Shown here one piece after another: positions 1 through 8,832 of a stretch of 36,836 bases of DNA (position 1 is its first letter; each line of letters starts with the position of its first letter). The notes beneath the pieces are model-generated. The model searched no databases. It saw only the letters and a list, made by a program, of their open reading frames with translations, and had not been told where the DNA came from. A program made the position numbers and the translations under genes. This DNA comes from an uncultured beta proteobacterium (GTDB taxonomy: Bacteria; Pseudomonadota; Gammaproteobacteria; Burkholderiales; Burkholderiaceae_C), in assembly GCA_903869595.1 (NCBI GenBank), contig CAIPZV010000064.1, positions 1-36,836 of the forward strand. The letters are read 5' to 3'.

Positions 1-74
1 TCTGGCTTTTTGTAATCAGCCAGCAAACTGTCGATTAGATCTTTGGGTACTGCTTTCTTTGTATTTACGGTCAT
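1..74 (-). CDS. IS256-family transposase, N-terminal fragment (runs off window)
   Basis: Only the first 24 codons are present. They read MTVNTKKAVP followed by KDLIDSLLADYKKP. The motif LLADYKKP near the N terminus is characteristic of IS256-family (Mutator-type DDE) transposases, where it normally precedes PEDLIGENGLLKQL. An AGGAG Shine-Dalgarno lies 5 bases upstream of the ATG (positions 72-74), which supports this start. The enzyme would catalyse copy-out transposition of the element. Completeness cannot be judged because the gene continues beyond position 1. Transcription runs away from hsdM, which lies on the other side of the inverted repeat. Confidence 0.8.
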   Translation of the reverse strand, partial: MTVNTKKAVPKDLIDSLLADYKKP

Positions 75-139
75 ATCCACTCCTGGAAGTTCGACGGTTA
101 CCCGCCATTAGACCGTTTACACAAAATTCAGTACACCCC
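1..139 (-). mobile_element. End of an IS256-family insertion sequence, cut by the window edge
   Basis: The first ~139 bases look like the left end of an IS256-family element. They contain the transposase start and, outside it, a terminal stretch which on the minus strand reads GTGTACTGAATTTTGTGTAA, a sequence type typical of IS256-family terminal inverted repeats. The outer boundary is placed near 139/140 because hsdM homology stops there: up to about 140 the minus strand encodes the conserved NISRYISTAVE of HsdM, and beyond it the reading runs into the inverted repeat. The other IS end and any target duplication lie outside the window, so the boundary is uncertain by a few bases. Confidence 0.75.
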
Positions 140-1630
140 CTCCACGGCTGTGCTGATGTAGCGTGAGATATTTAGGTTGAAATCGTTTTTCTCAATCTCC
201 GCCATTTCTACTCGACGTGAATAACGCGCCTCTTCCTCACGGAACTGGTAGGTCGTGATGATCTTGGCAATGTGCGCTTCGCTCAGCAGGTTCTGGCGCT
301 TACCCTTATCAAAGTGCTCTGGTCCGCTGGCATTGATGAACAACACATCGTCTGGCTTTTTGCACTTCTTGAGCACCAAGATACACACCGGAATGCCGGT
401 GGAATAAAACAGGTTCGACGGCAGGCCAATCACGGTGTCAATGTGTCCATCTTTGAGCAGCTTGGTGCGAATGCGCTCTTCTGCACCGCCACGGAACAAC
501 ACACCGTGCGGCAAGATGATGGCCATCACGCCCTCATCTTTGAGGAAGTGAAAACCGTGCAGCAAAAAAGCAAAGTCTGCAGCCGACTTAGGCGCCAAGC
601 CGTGGTTTTTAAAGCGCACGTCGTCGGCCATGGCTTCGCTGGCGTCCCAGCGCAGGCTAAACGGTGGGTTGGCCACGATGGCGTCGAACGATGGCTTTTT
701 GGCGGGGTTCAGCTCGCGCAGTTTGTCCCACTCGTTGGTCAATGTGTCGCCGTGGAAGATTTCAAACTCGGTGTCCTTCACCCCATGCAGCAGCATGTTC
801 ATGCGCGCCAAGTTGTAGGTGGTAATGTTTTTCTCTTGGCCGTAAATCTTGCCGATGCCATGCGGCCCCATGCGCTTGCGCACGTTCAACAACAGCGAGC
901 CCGAGCCGCAAGCAAAGTCCATCACGCTCTCTAGTCTCTGCTTTGCGCCCGTCTTGGGCTCTTGGCTGTCTAGCGTCACGATGGTAGAAAGAATGTCTGA
1001 AATTTGCTGCGGTGTATAGAACTCGCCCGCCTTTTTGCCCGAGCCTGCGGCGAACTGGCCAATCAGGTATTCATAGGCGTCGCCCAGCGCGTCAATGTCG
1101 GTCGAAAAGTCGGCCAAGCCTTCGGCAATTTTTTGAATGACAGTGCACAGCACGACATTGCGTTCGCTGTAGCCCTTGCCCAATTTGGATGAGCCCAAAT
1201 CAATCTCAGAGAACAGGCCTGCAAAGGTGCTCTCGAACGACTCGTTTTCGATGTACTTGAACCCGGCTTGCAACATGTTCAGCAGTTCACCGTCTTGCGT
1301 GCGGGCCATGTTGGCTACGCTGCTCCAAAGGTGTGCGGGCTGAATGACGTAATGCACTTTGCGGCGCATCTGCTTTTCAAACGCGGGCATGTCGGCAGCG
1401 TTGGCGGCATACCAAACCGCCAGTGGCACTTGCTTGGCCTCAGCATCTACCTTGGGGTAATCAGCGCCCAGCTCTTTTTGGGCCGCTAATTCGTAGTTAT
1501 CCGACAGGTAACGCAAGAAGAGAAACGACAGCATGTAGTCGCGAAAGTCGTCTGCGTCCATCGAGCCGCGCAGCTGGTCGGCAATGGCCCACAGCGTCTT
1601 GCCCAGTTGTTTTTGGTTTTGTTCGGTCAT
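128..1630 (-). CDS. hsdM: Type I restriction-modification system methyltransferase subunit HsdM, C-terminally truncated
   Basis: This is the DNA adenine N6-methyltransferase subunit of a type I RM complex, which pairs with HsdS for modification and additionally with HsdR for restriction. The 500-residue product starts MTEQNQKQLGKTLW, has the HsdM N-terminal helical domain (about 1-150), then FYTP (204-207), the SAM-binding motif DFACGSGSL (238-246) and the catalytic NPPF (321-324). Family members normally continue some 20-40 residues beyond the conserved NISRYIST near the C terminus. Here the frame ends four residues after STAV, and the last codons and the TGA (128-130) appear to be IS256 terminal inverted repeat. 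hsdM is the last gene of the operon and starts just downstream of the DUF1016 remnant. No strong Shine-Dalgarno is visible. The catalytic core is intact, but the lost C-terminal helices often contact HsdS, so activity is uncertain. Confidence 0.93.
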   Translation of the reverse strand: MTEQNQKQLGKTLWAIADQLRGSMDADDFRDYMLSFLFLRYLSDNYELAAQKELGADYPKVDAEAKQVPLAVWYAANAADMPAFEKQMRRKVHYVIQPAHLWSSVANMARTQDGELLNMLQAGFKYIENESFESTFAGLFSEIDLGSSKLGKGYSERNVVLCTVIQKIAEGLADFSTDIDALGDAYEYLIGQFAAGSGKKAGEFYTPQQISDILSTIVTLDSQEPKTGAKQRLESVMDFACGSGSLLLNVRKRMGPHGIGKIYGQEKNITTYNLARMNMLLHGVKDTEFEIFHGDTLTNEWDKLRELNPAKKPSFDAIVANPPFSLRWDASEAMADDVRFKNHGLAPKSAADFAFLLHGFHFLKDEGVMAIILPHGVLFRGGAEERIRTKLLKDGHIDTVIGLPSNLFYSTGIPVCILVLKKCKKPDDVLFINASGPEHFDKGKRQNLLSEAHIAKIITTYQFREEEARYSRRVEMAEIEKNDFNLNISRYISTAVEGVY

Positions 1631-1649
1631 GGGGTATCGTCTTCAATGC

Positions 1650-2048
1650 TCAAGTTTTTGTGCTCTTCAATGGCTTGGCGGTCGCGTTGCAGCTCAATTC
1701 GCGACGCACTGCGTCGCGAATTGGAAAAACCAGGTAAAAGCCGCGCGTATGGCGCAAATTGGTGGCATCAAACCCGCGGCCAAACTTGACTGACAGCGCC
1801 TGCCCCAGCTGCACCAGCAAGCCACTACCATAAGCAGCGCGCTGCGCCCCACCTTGCTCAAACTCCACAACGTGCTGCCCAATGTGCCAGTAGGTTTGCA
1901 CCTGCATCGCGTCCACCGCACGCAGCACTTGCTGGCGTAATTCGGCAATGAGTTGGCGCAAGCTAACCACCAAGGAGGGCAAGTCATCGATCCTGACTGC
2001 CGAGTGTTGATCTCTATCGCTGTTTGTTTTTGAGATGCGATGCGTCAT
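1650..2048 (-). pseudogene. DUF1016 (YhcG-type) N-terminal domain remnant
   Basis: The first ~115 residues match the DUF1016 N-terminal domain: LVVSLRQLIAELRQQV, then TYWHIGQHVVEFEQGG, YGSGLLVQLG and FGRGFDATNLRHTRGFYLVF. Intact members are about 330-380 residues and carry a C-terminal PDDEXK nuclease-like domain. Here the frame ends at 132 residues, soon after FPIRDAVRRELS, with an unrelated tail (CNATAKPLKSTKT). A different frame of the last ~70 bases encodes a charged helix-like tail (ELQRDRQAIEEHKNL) ending in a TGA that overlaps the hsdM ATG. This suggests an internal deletion or frameshift that fused an N-terminal piece to the old 3' end. The ATG shares one base with the rhuM stop (TAATG). 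The gene is probably non-functional. Confidence 0.75.
1695..1723. repeat. Perfect 29-bp palindrome in the DUF1016 remnant
   Basis: Arms CAATTCGCGACGCA and TGCGTCGCGAATTG are exact reverse complements, 14 bases each, around a single central C at 1709. It lies in the segment coding FPIRDAVRREL, next to where similarity to DUF1016 proteins is lost. No T tract follows, so it does not look like an intrinsic terminator. Confidence 0.9.
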
Positions 2049-3055
2049 TACTTAGTTCGATTCTTCAGGCTATTTTCCAAGGCCTTCAATGCTTCTTCGT
2101 CCTGCTTGTCTGCCTGAGCGGCTTCTTGCTGTTTACGACGTTGGTCAAAGTCTATGAACATAGGTTCAAGCTGCTGCTCCATCCGAGCGTGACTAATCTT
2201 GCCTGCATGGGTCAGCACGCTAAAACCATTGGAGCTGATGATCTGCTCCACGTTTTGCTGCCAAAAGGTCATGCGAATTTCTTGGCGGTTTTTGGTGCGC
2301 AGCTCTGCGGTTTCCAGAAAGATCACCACCAGCCGGTTCAGGGTGTCAATCTCGTCTTCGGTAAGGTAGTTTTTGGCCACCAAAATGTCGGTCTTGCGCA
2401 CTTGTGCGCCTTTCCAATGCAGCAGTCCAAAGTTAGCGTCATTCGCATTAGCTCGGGTGGTGATCAGTTCAGCCGCCATCTTTTGCGTGACCGCATACAG
2501 CAGCATGTTTTGCACGGTCGCAAAAAACTGCTGTGTGGTCCCGTCGGTTTTGTCGTAATCGCTGCTGAGCGCAAACAGGTCGCGCACCTTTTGGTAAAAG
2601 CGCTTTTCTGAGGCCCGAATGTCGCGGATGCGGGCCAGCATCTCGTCAAAGTAGTCTGGGCGACCATCGGTGTTCTTCAGCCGCTCGTCGTCCATCACAA
2701 AGCCCTTGGTCAGGAACTCCTTGAGGATGGTGGACGCCCAACGGCGAAACTGCACACCGCGCGGGGAACGCACTCGGTAGCCCACGGCTAGGATGGCGTC
2801 TAGGCTGTAGAGCGTGACAGGGCGCTGCACTTGGCGCGTGCCCTCGGTTTGAACTACCGAGGATTCCTCGGTAGTTGCCTCTCTAGTCAGTTCACCGTCT
2901 TCATAAACATTCTTGAGGTGTAAACCCACGTTGTCCGTGCTGACATCGAACAATTCGGCCATTTCCCGTTGCGAGAGCCAGACGGTTTGGTCTTTAGCCC
3001 GTAGCTTGATCTGGCTGCGGCCGTCCTCGGTGGTGTAGAGGATCAGGGCACTCAT
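2048..3055 (-). CDS. rhuM: RhuM-family protein within the type I RM operon
   Basis: The 335-residue product belongs to the RhuM family (named after a Salmonella SPI-3 gene). The recognisable parts are the N-terminal segment ending VWLSQREMAELFDVS (about 26-40), resembling a winged-helix or Bro/KilA-like DNA-binding region, then the family core SLDAILAVGYRVRSPRGVQF (about 83-102) with RRWASTILKEFL after it. The C-terminal half is charged and ends in a predicted coiled coil (QQLEPMFIDFDQRRKQQ onward). The molecular function is not established; such genes are often found inside type I RM and other defence loci. It sits 2 bases after hsdS, and its TAA overlaps the ATG of the DUF1016 remnant, so it is co-transcribed. 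The length looks complete and no frame damage is seen. Confidence 0.9.
   Translation of the reverse strand: MSALILYTTEDGRSQIKLRAKDQTVWLSQREMAELFDVSTDNVGLHLKNVYEDGELTREATTEESSVVQTEGTRQVQRPVTLYSLDAILAVGYRVRSPRGVQFRRWASTILKEFLTKGFVMDDERLKNTDGRPDYFDEMLARIRDIRASEKRFYQKVRDLFALSSDYDKTDGTTQQFFATVQNMLLYAVTQKMAAELITTRANANDANFGLLHWKGAQVRKTDILVAKNYLTEDEIDTLNRLVVIFLETAELRTKNRQEIRMTFWQQNVEQIISSNGFSVLTHAGKISHARMEQQLEPMFIDFDQRRKQQEAAQADKQDEEALKALENSLKNRTK
2852..2876. repeat. Perfect 25-bp palindrome inside rhuM
   Basis: Arms AACTACCGAGGA and TCCTCGGTAGTT are exact reverse complements, 12 bases each, around one central T at 2864. It encodes part of REATTEESSVVQTEG, the variable stretch between the N-terminal DNA-binding-like part and the RhuM core. 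It has the same design (long arms, one-base centre) as the palindrome at 1695-1723. Confidence 0.9.
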
Positions 3056-3057
3056 AC

Positions 3058-4305
3058 CTAAGTCGCCTCCGACGCAGGGAAGAGCTGCTGCATCAGCCCC
3101 TTCTTGTGGGTCTTGAGAACGTCGAGTTCTCGGGTGGCGGCGGTGATGAGGGCATCGAGGCTGCTAAGGCACAAGCCAATGCGCTGTTGTTCAGCTTTGT
3201 CTTCAGGAAACGAAAACTGAAGTCCCTGAATAAGCCCTTGGCTCAGGTTTTCTTGTCCACCACTATTGCTTAACCCCCGCAGTTCTTCGTAGCGACTGGC
3301 CAGATTCAAAAAAACGAAAAGCGGATCAATTTCGTCCCGTGGCAGGATAGCGGCGCATGCTTGATTTGTCGCAGCTTTGATCCCAAGCATTGCGACCTGA
3401 CCGCGCGTCTTTCCTTGGCCATACATTGCCATCAAAATCGTCTTTTCTGGAAAGACCTTCGCCGATGAATTCTTCAGTCCCTCATCACTGATAAATTCGT
3501 CTGCGTACATGATGACGCTGGAGCCAACCAATGACGTCGTGATCCAAGGTACGTTCCCATTCCAAAATTCCCCTTTGGTGCGGTCTGGAGTCCCGCCAGA
3601 TGAAGTGTCAAAGAGGTTTCCCAATGCATCGGAACTCCACCCCTCAGCGTTTTGAAATTCAGGAAAACGCAAACGCGGTTGGGTTTCGCCTTCGCGAGGG
3701 AAGAGTTGCTGCATCAGCCCTTTTTTATGGGTCTTGAGTGCTTCCACTTTGCGCCCTTGCGCGGCGATCAGTTCATCTAAGGAACTCAGGCAATCGGCGA
3801 TTTTCTTTTGCTCTTCAGGTGCAGGTACGGGAATTTGCAGTTCTGAAAATTGCTTGTAACTGATCATTTTCCCGTCACGAAGGCCTTCTAGGTTCTTCGT
3901 GAGAATCCGAATGAATCTGTCTGTTTTCAGGTAATGCTTGAAGTACGTATCACTGCCATCAATGCATCGTCTAAGAATTACGTACGCAGGGCTGCATATC
4001 CCGTGATATTGGGAATATTCAATCCCGCCTTGAAAAGAACGCAGGCTGATGATGAAGTCACCTGTTTTGACTACCTTGTAGCTTTCAATGCTTTTGTCGG
4101 TGACCGAGACGTGATAGTCAATCATGTCTCGAGGAATCGCGCCATGCTCTTGCGTGATAGCCAGAACAGGTAGGCCCGGCTCAGGGTTTTTGTCGCTGAT
4201 TTGCTCAAACAGCGCGTTGCCGAAAAACTTCTTCCAGCCTGCGGTCTCTTGATATTCAGGAAATCGCAGCTTAGGCATCAGCGTCTTTTTCTCTTCAATG
4301 CTCAT
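3058..4305 (-). CDS. hsdS: Type I restriction-modification specificity subunit HsdS
   Basis: HsdS recognises the bipartite DNA target of the type I complex. The 415-residue product has the usual two-half architecture. TRD1 (about 15-160) is followed by a central conserved region with IADCLSSLDELIAAQGRK and LKTHKKGLMQQLFP. TRD2 (about 215-365) is followed by a distal conserved region with the parallel IGLCLSSLDALI and the same LKTHKKGLMQQLFP. These helical repeats separate the two half-sites and bind HsdM. Each half begins with a similar LRFPEYQ or LRFPEFQ motif. The ATG lies inside the end of hsdR (11-base overlap), which suggests translational coupling. The length is normal and the frame intact. 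The recognised sequence cannot be read from the protein. Confidence 0.95.
   Translation of the reverse strand: MSIEEKKTLMPKLRFPEYQETAGWKKFFGNALFEQISDKNPEPGLPVLAITQEHGAIPRDMIDYHVSVTDKSIESYKVVKTGDFIISLRSFQGGIEYSQYHGICSPAYVILRRCIDGSDTYFKHYLKTDRFIRILTKNLEGLRDGKMISYKQFSELQIPVPAPEEQKKIADCLSSLDELIAAQGRKVEALKTHKKGLMQQLFPREGETQPRLRFPEFQNAEGWSSDALGNLFDTSSGGTPDRTKGEFWNGNVPWITTSLVGSSVIMYADEFISDEGLKNSSAKVFPEKTILMAMYGQGKTRGQVAMLGIKAATNQACAAILPRDEIDPLFVFLNLASRYEELRGLSNSGGQENLSQGLIQGLQFSFPEDKAEQQRIGLCLSSLDALITAATRELDVLKTHKKGLMQQLFPASEAT
3077..3117. repeat. Copy 1 of a 41-bp direct repeat in hsdS (distal conserved region)
   Basis: This copy matches 3698-3738 at 37 of 41 positions in the same orientation. It encodes the LKTHKKGLMQQLFP motif of the distal conserved region. 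Such repeats are the usual sites where HsdS halves recombine. Confidence 0.85.
3698..3738. repeat. Copy 2 of the 41-bp direct repeat in hsdS (central conserved region)
   Basis: This copy encodes the first LKTHKKGLMQQLFP motif, between TRD1 and TRD2, and differs from the copy at 3077-3117 at four positions. Recombination between the two would delete TRD2 and give a half-size HsdS. Confidence 0.85.
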
Positions 4306-7300
4306 ATGCGCTTAGTCCAGAAATCTCGCGCCCTTGGGCGCGTTTGGTCAGCAGTGGCGTCATCTCTTTCATCAGAGCAGTCTCAGCCTGTGCGCGGGCT
4401 TTCCAACCTAGGTCCAGCGGCGCCATCAGGTCGGTCAAGGCGTCGGCATCCAAAATCATGCGCTGCAATATGCCGTCCACAAAAGCTTGCAGTACGGCGA
4501 AGGCCAAGTTGTGTTGTTCGGCCACGGCGCTCAGTTCTGCGCTGTCTTTTTCTTTTTTGAAGTGGGTGTAGCCATCGCGGATGGCGGTTTCGCTCAAGCC
4601 CTCGCCCACCTTGAGGGTGGCAATGTAGGCAGCAATGTCGTCGCGCTCGTTCATAAACTTGGCGTCTGCGCTGATAAGGCCAATGAGTTCTTCGCGGCTC
4701 ATCTTCTGCTTGCCCGGCGCTTGGCTAGAGAAGCGCGACATCAGGCCTACGATGTAGTCGTAGTCAATGACGGCGCTGGCAAACAGCACAAACTCAAAGT
4801 CGAGCTGGTCCACCTCGTCGGTGGCGTTGCCGCCTTCGTCTTTGCCTGCTTTATCTTGCAGCGCTTTGAGGCGCTGCGCCGTTTCGATGTACACGCCTTT
4901 GAAGCCTTGTTGGGCTTCTTTGGGCAAGATGTGCTCTATCGCATCGGTGTTGTCGGGCGTGAGGTCGGTGTATTGGTCAAGCTGGGTTTTGAGACGCTGC
5001 ACTTCTTTGAAGTGGCCAATGAAGGCGGCACGCGCTTCGTCACCCTTGAGCTGGGGCACAGCCTCGGGCGTGCAAGGCAGACCTTGGGTTTTCATGAAAT
5101 TTTCTAGGCGTTGCACTGCACCTTGAAGCTTTTCGATGACGACAGGGGCTTTTTCCACCAGCCAAATTTCGCGGGCTTTTTCTTCGCTCTTTTCGCCAGA
5201 GAACAAAGCAATGGCGGCATCGACCGCGTCTTTTTGTGAACGAAAGTCGAGGATGTTGCCGTAGGGCTTGGTGCCGTTCAACACGCGGTTGGTGCGCGAG
5301 AACGGCTGTATCAAGCCGTGGTGCTTGAGGTTTTTGTCCACATACAGGGTGTTGAGGTATTTGCTGTCAAAGCCGGTCAGCAGCATGTCGACCACGATGC
5401 TGATGTCAATCTTCTTGGCGGCTGGGTAGTCAGCATTGGGCCACTGCTGGTCTTTGATGCGCTTTTGTACGTCTTGGTAATACAAGTCGAACTCGCTCAA
5501 GCTGTGGTTGGTGCCAAAGCGGGTGTTGTAGTCGGCCAAGATGGCTTTGAGTGCGGCTTTTTTTCGGTCGGGGTCAACTTGGTTGTCTTGTTTTTCTTGC
5601 GGCAAGTCTTCTTGAATTTGCTGCACATCAGCATTGCCTTCGGCGGGCGGTGAAAACACGCATGCAATGTTGAGCGGCACAAAGCTGGCATCAGCGGCAT
5701 GCTTGGCCGCTTGTGCTTCTTTGAACAGTGCGTGGTACTCAATGGCGTCGTTGATGCTGGCGGTGGCCAGCACAGCGTTAAAGCGGCGGCTTGCGGTGGC
5801 GGTGTCGTGTTTGGCAAGAATAGCGTCAATCACGGCTTTTTTAGCCAGCGCCTCGCCCGCCTTGGGCACGTTTTTACCTTCGGGCTTGAAGTAGTCCACA
5901 TGGAAACGCAGCACGTTGACGTCTTCAATGGCGTGGGTGATGGTGTAGGCGTGCAACTGCTTTTGAAAAATATCTTCGGTGGTGCGCAGGCTGGCTTGCT
6001 CGTCTTCAATCTGGGTGCGGCTGGCGTTGTCTTCAAAAATGGGCGTGCCGGTAAGGCCAAACAACTGCGCCTTAGGAAAGAAGGCTTTGATGGCTTTATG
6101 GTTCTCGCCAAACTGCGAGCGGTGGCACTCATCAAAGATAAAAACAATGCGTTTATCTTGCAGCGGCGCGAGCTGTTCTTTGTAAGTGGCTTGGCCGCTT
6201 TTGCTACGCTGCTGGTTGCGCTTGCTGTTTTCATCCAGCGCCAAGCCTAGCTTTTGGATGGTGGTGACGATCACTTTGTCGGCATAGTCGTCAGACAACA
6301 GGCGGCGCACCAAACTGGCGGTGTTGGTATTTTCTTCGACGCAGTTTTCCTGAAAGCGGTTGAACTCTTCACGGGTTTGGCGGTCGAGGTCTTTGCGGTC
6401 CACCACAAAGAGGCATTTCTCAATGTCGGGGTTGTCTTTAAGCAGCGTGGAGGCTTTGAACGAGGTCAGCGTTTTGCCACTGCCAGTGGTGTGCCAGATG
6501 TAGCCGTTGCCAGAGTTATCGCGAATGCAGTCCACGATGGCCTTGACGGCGTACACCTGATAGGGCCGCATCATGAGCAACTTTTGCTCAGATGCCACCA
6601 GCACCATGTAACGGCTGATGGTTTGGCCCAGGGTGCATTTAGGCAAAAACTTTTCAGCGAAATCATCCAAGTGGTTAATCTTGGTATTCGCTTCGTCGGC
6701 AAATTGGTAAATGGGCAAGAAGCGCTCGTCAGCGTTAAAGGCAAAATGACGCGTGTTGTTGTTGGCGAAGTAATAGGTGTTGGTGCGGTTGCTGACGATG
6801 AAGAACTGCAAGAAGCACAACAAGGTTTTGCTGTAGCCGTTGCCCGGATCGTTTTTGTAGTCAACGATCTGCTCCATGGCACGCTTGGGGTTGATGCCTA
6901 GGGTCTTGAGTTCAATTTGAACGCAGGGCACGCCGTTGATGAGGATGAGCACGTCATAGCGGTGGTGGCTGTAATCAGTATTGATTCGCAGTTGGTTGAC
7001 CACTTCAAAGGTGTTTTTGCACCAGTCCTTGATGTTGACCAAGGTGTAGTTGAGCGGCGTGCCGTCGTCGCGGGTGAAGGCGTTACGCTCGCGCAGGGTG
7101 CGGGCGGCGGCAAAAACGTCTGGTGTGACGATGTCTTCAAGCAGGCGTTTGAACTCGGCATCGCTGAGGTTGACGCGGTTGAGTGCCTCGAATTTTTCGC
7201 GGAAATTGCGCTCTAAGGCCGCACGATCGCGAATGTCTGATCGGTATTCGTACTTTAGGTTTTGGAGTTGGCCGATGAAGCCATACTCAATCTGCTCTTC

Positions 7301-7360
7301 ACGCACAGCATGCGTGGCTGCGTCCGGGCGGTTTTGGTAGGGGCTTTCAGTGGAGGGCAT
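4295..7360 (-). CDS. hsdR: Type I restriction endonuclease/translocase subunit HsdR
   Basis: HsdR is the ATP-dependent DNA translocase and nuclease of the type I complex. The 1021-residue product carries an N-terminal PD-(D/E)xK nuclease domain with D136 in YDVLIL and the E-x-K of QIELKT (148-153). The SF2 motor follows, with Walker A TTGSGKT (291-297), the DECH box (410-413) and LTGTP (436-440). The second RecA-like domain includes IDISIVVDMLLTGFDSKYLN and the motif VI region QPFSRTNRVLNG. The C-terminal helical part, which binds the methylase core, ends in SAYEH. All motifs needed for activity are present. It is the first gene of the operon; its TGA overlaps the start of hsdS. No clear Shine-Dalgarno precedes the ATG at 7358-7360. 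With hsdM truncated, an active HsdR would risk self-restriction, so assembly or expression must be limited or HsdM must still work. Confidence 0.96.
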   Translation of the reverse strand: MPSTESPYQNRPDAATHAVREEQIEYGFIGQLQNLKYEYRSDIRDRAALERNFREKFEALNRVNLSDAEFKRLLEDIVTPDVFAAARTLRERNAFTRDDGTPLNYTLVNIKDWCKNTFEVVNQLRINTDYSHHRYDVLILINGVPCVQIELKTLGINPKRAMEQIVDYKNDPGNGYSKTLLCFLQFFIVSNRTNTYYFANNNTRHFAFNADERFLPIYQFADEANTKINHLDDFAEKFLPKCTLGQTISRYMVLVASEQKLLMMRPYQVYAVKAIVDCIRDNSGNGYIWHTTGSGKTLTSFKASTLLKDNPDIEKCLFVVDRKDLDRQTREEFNRFQENCVEENTNTASLVRRLLSDDYADKVIVTTIQKLGLALDENSKRNQQRSKSGQATYKEQLAPLQDKRIVFIFDECHRSQFGENHKAIKAFFPKAQLFGLTGTPIFEDNASRTQIEDEQASLRTTEDIFQKQLHAYTITHAIEDVNVLRFHVDYFKPEGKNVPKAGEALAKKAVIDAILAKHDTATASRRFNAVLATASINDAIEYHALFKEAQAAKHAADASFVPLNIACVFSPPAEGNADVQQIQEDLPQEKQDNQVDPDRKKAALKAILADYNTRFGTNHSLSEFDLYYQDVQKRIKDQQWPNADYPAAKKIDISIVVDMLLTGFDSKYLNTLYVDKNLKHHGLIQPFSRTNRVLNGTKPYGNILDFRSQKDAVDAAIALFSGEKSEEKAREIWLVEKAPVVIEKLQGAVQRLENFMKTQGLPCTPEAVPQLKGDEARAAFIGHFKEVQRLKTQLDQYTDLTPDNTDAIEHILPKEAQQGFKGVYIETAQRLKALQDKAGKDEGGNATDEVDQLDFEFVLFASAVIDYDYIVGLMSRFSSQAPGKQKMSREELIGLISADAKFMNERDDIAAYIATLKVGEGLSETAIRDGYTHFKKEKDSAELSAVAEQHNLAFAVLQAFVDGILQRMILDADALTDLMAPLDLGWKARAQAETALMKEMTPLLTKRAQGREISGLSAYEH

Positions 7361-7643
7361 GGCTTGGCAAACCGCGTTGGAGGCTATCGGCGATTATGGA
7401 CTTTTTCCCATGGGGCAATGGGAATAAAACGGTTATCAAACGCAAAATGCTATGAATCTGCTAACTTAACTTCCGCAAGTTCTCAGCGAATTATGCCCCG
7501 CCAAATTTAGACTTGTGCTTGGTCGTACTGGACGCAAGGCTCTGGCGTATGTATCCGGCAGGAAATGCGCAAATTGAGAAATCCGAAATTGAAAAAACCC
7601 CGCCTTGGCGGGGTTTTTTGCGGGCTGAAAATCCTTAAAGGGA
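7361..7643. other. Intergenic region between hsdR and the TRAP binding-protein gene
   Basis: This 283-base gap upstream of hsdR is AT-richer than its surroundings (about 7420-7500) and should contain the RM operon promoter on the minus strand, but no convincing -35/-10 pair could be assigned. A small inverted repeat AACTT-CCGC-AAGTT lies near 7470. Near its other end is the terminator at 7592-7619. It marks the join between the accessory island and the core-like region. No gene was recognised in it. Confidence 0.5.
7592..7619 (-). terminator. Intrinsic terminator after the TRAP binding-protein gene
   Basis: The stem CCCCGCC/GGCGGGG (7598-7604 and 7607-7613) has a two-base loop and is flanked by A6 on the left and T6 on the right, so it can work in both directions. 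On the minus strand it follows the stop of the TRAP gene (7644) by about 25 bases. Confidence 0.88.
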
Positions 7644-8723
<1,080 letters not shown>

Positions 8724-8832
8724 AGTTAACTCCATTGAAGGGTGAAAGAAATTCAGGCAATTAGCAGGTCGCACGAGAGCGTACTGCCTGCCAACACGTC
8801 CAAGCGCGATTGTAGGAAGGCTTTAGGCCGCT

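Noticed and set aside
272..934. Long plus-strand open frame opposite hsdM
   Set aside because: It is antisense to the conserved HsdM catalytic core and has no family resemblance or ribosome site.
4487..5107. 206-codon plus-strand open frame opposite hsdR
   Set aside because: It lies wholly antisense to the HsdR C-terminal domain and its composition mirrors the coding strand.
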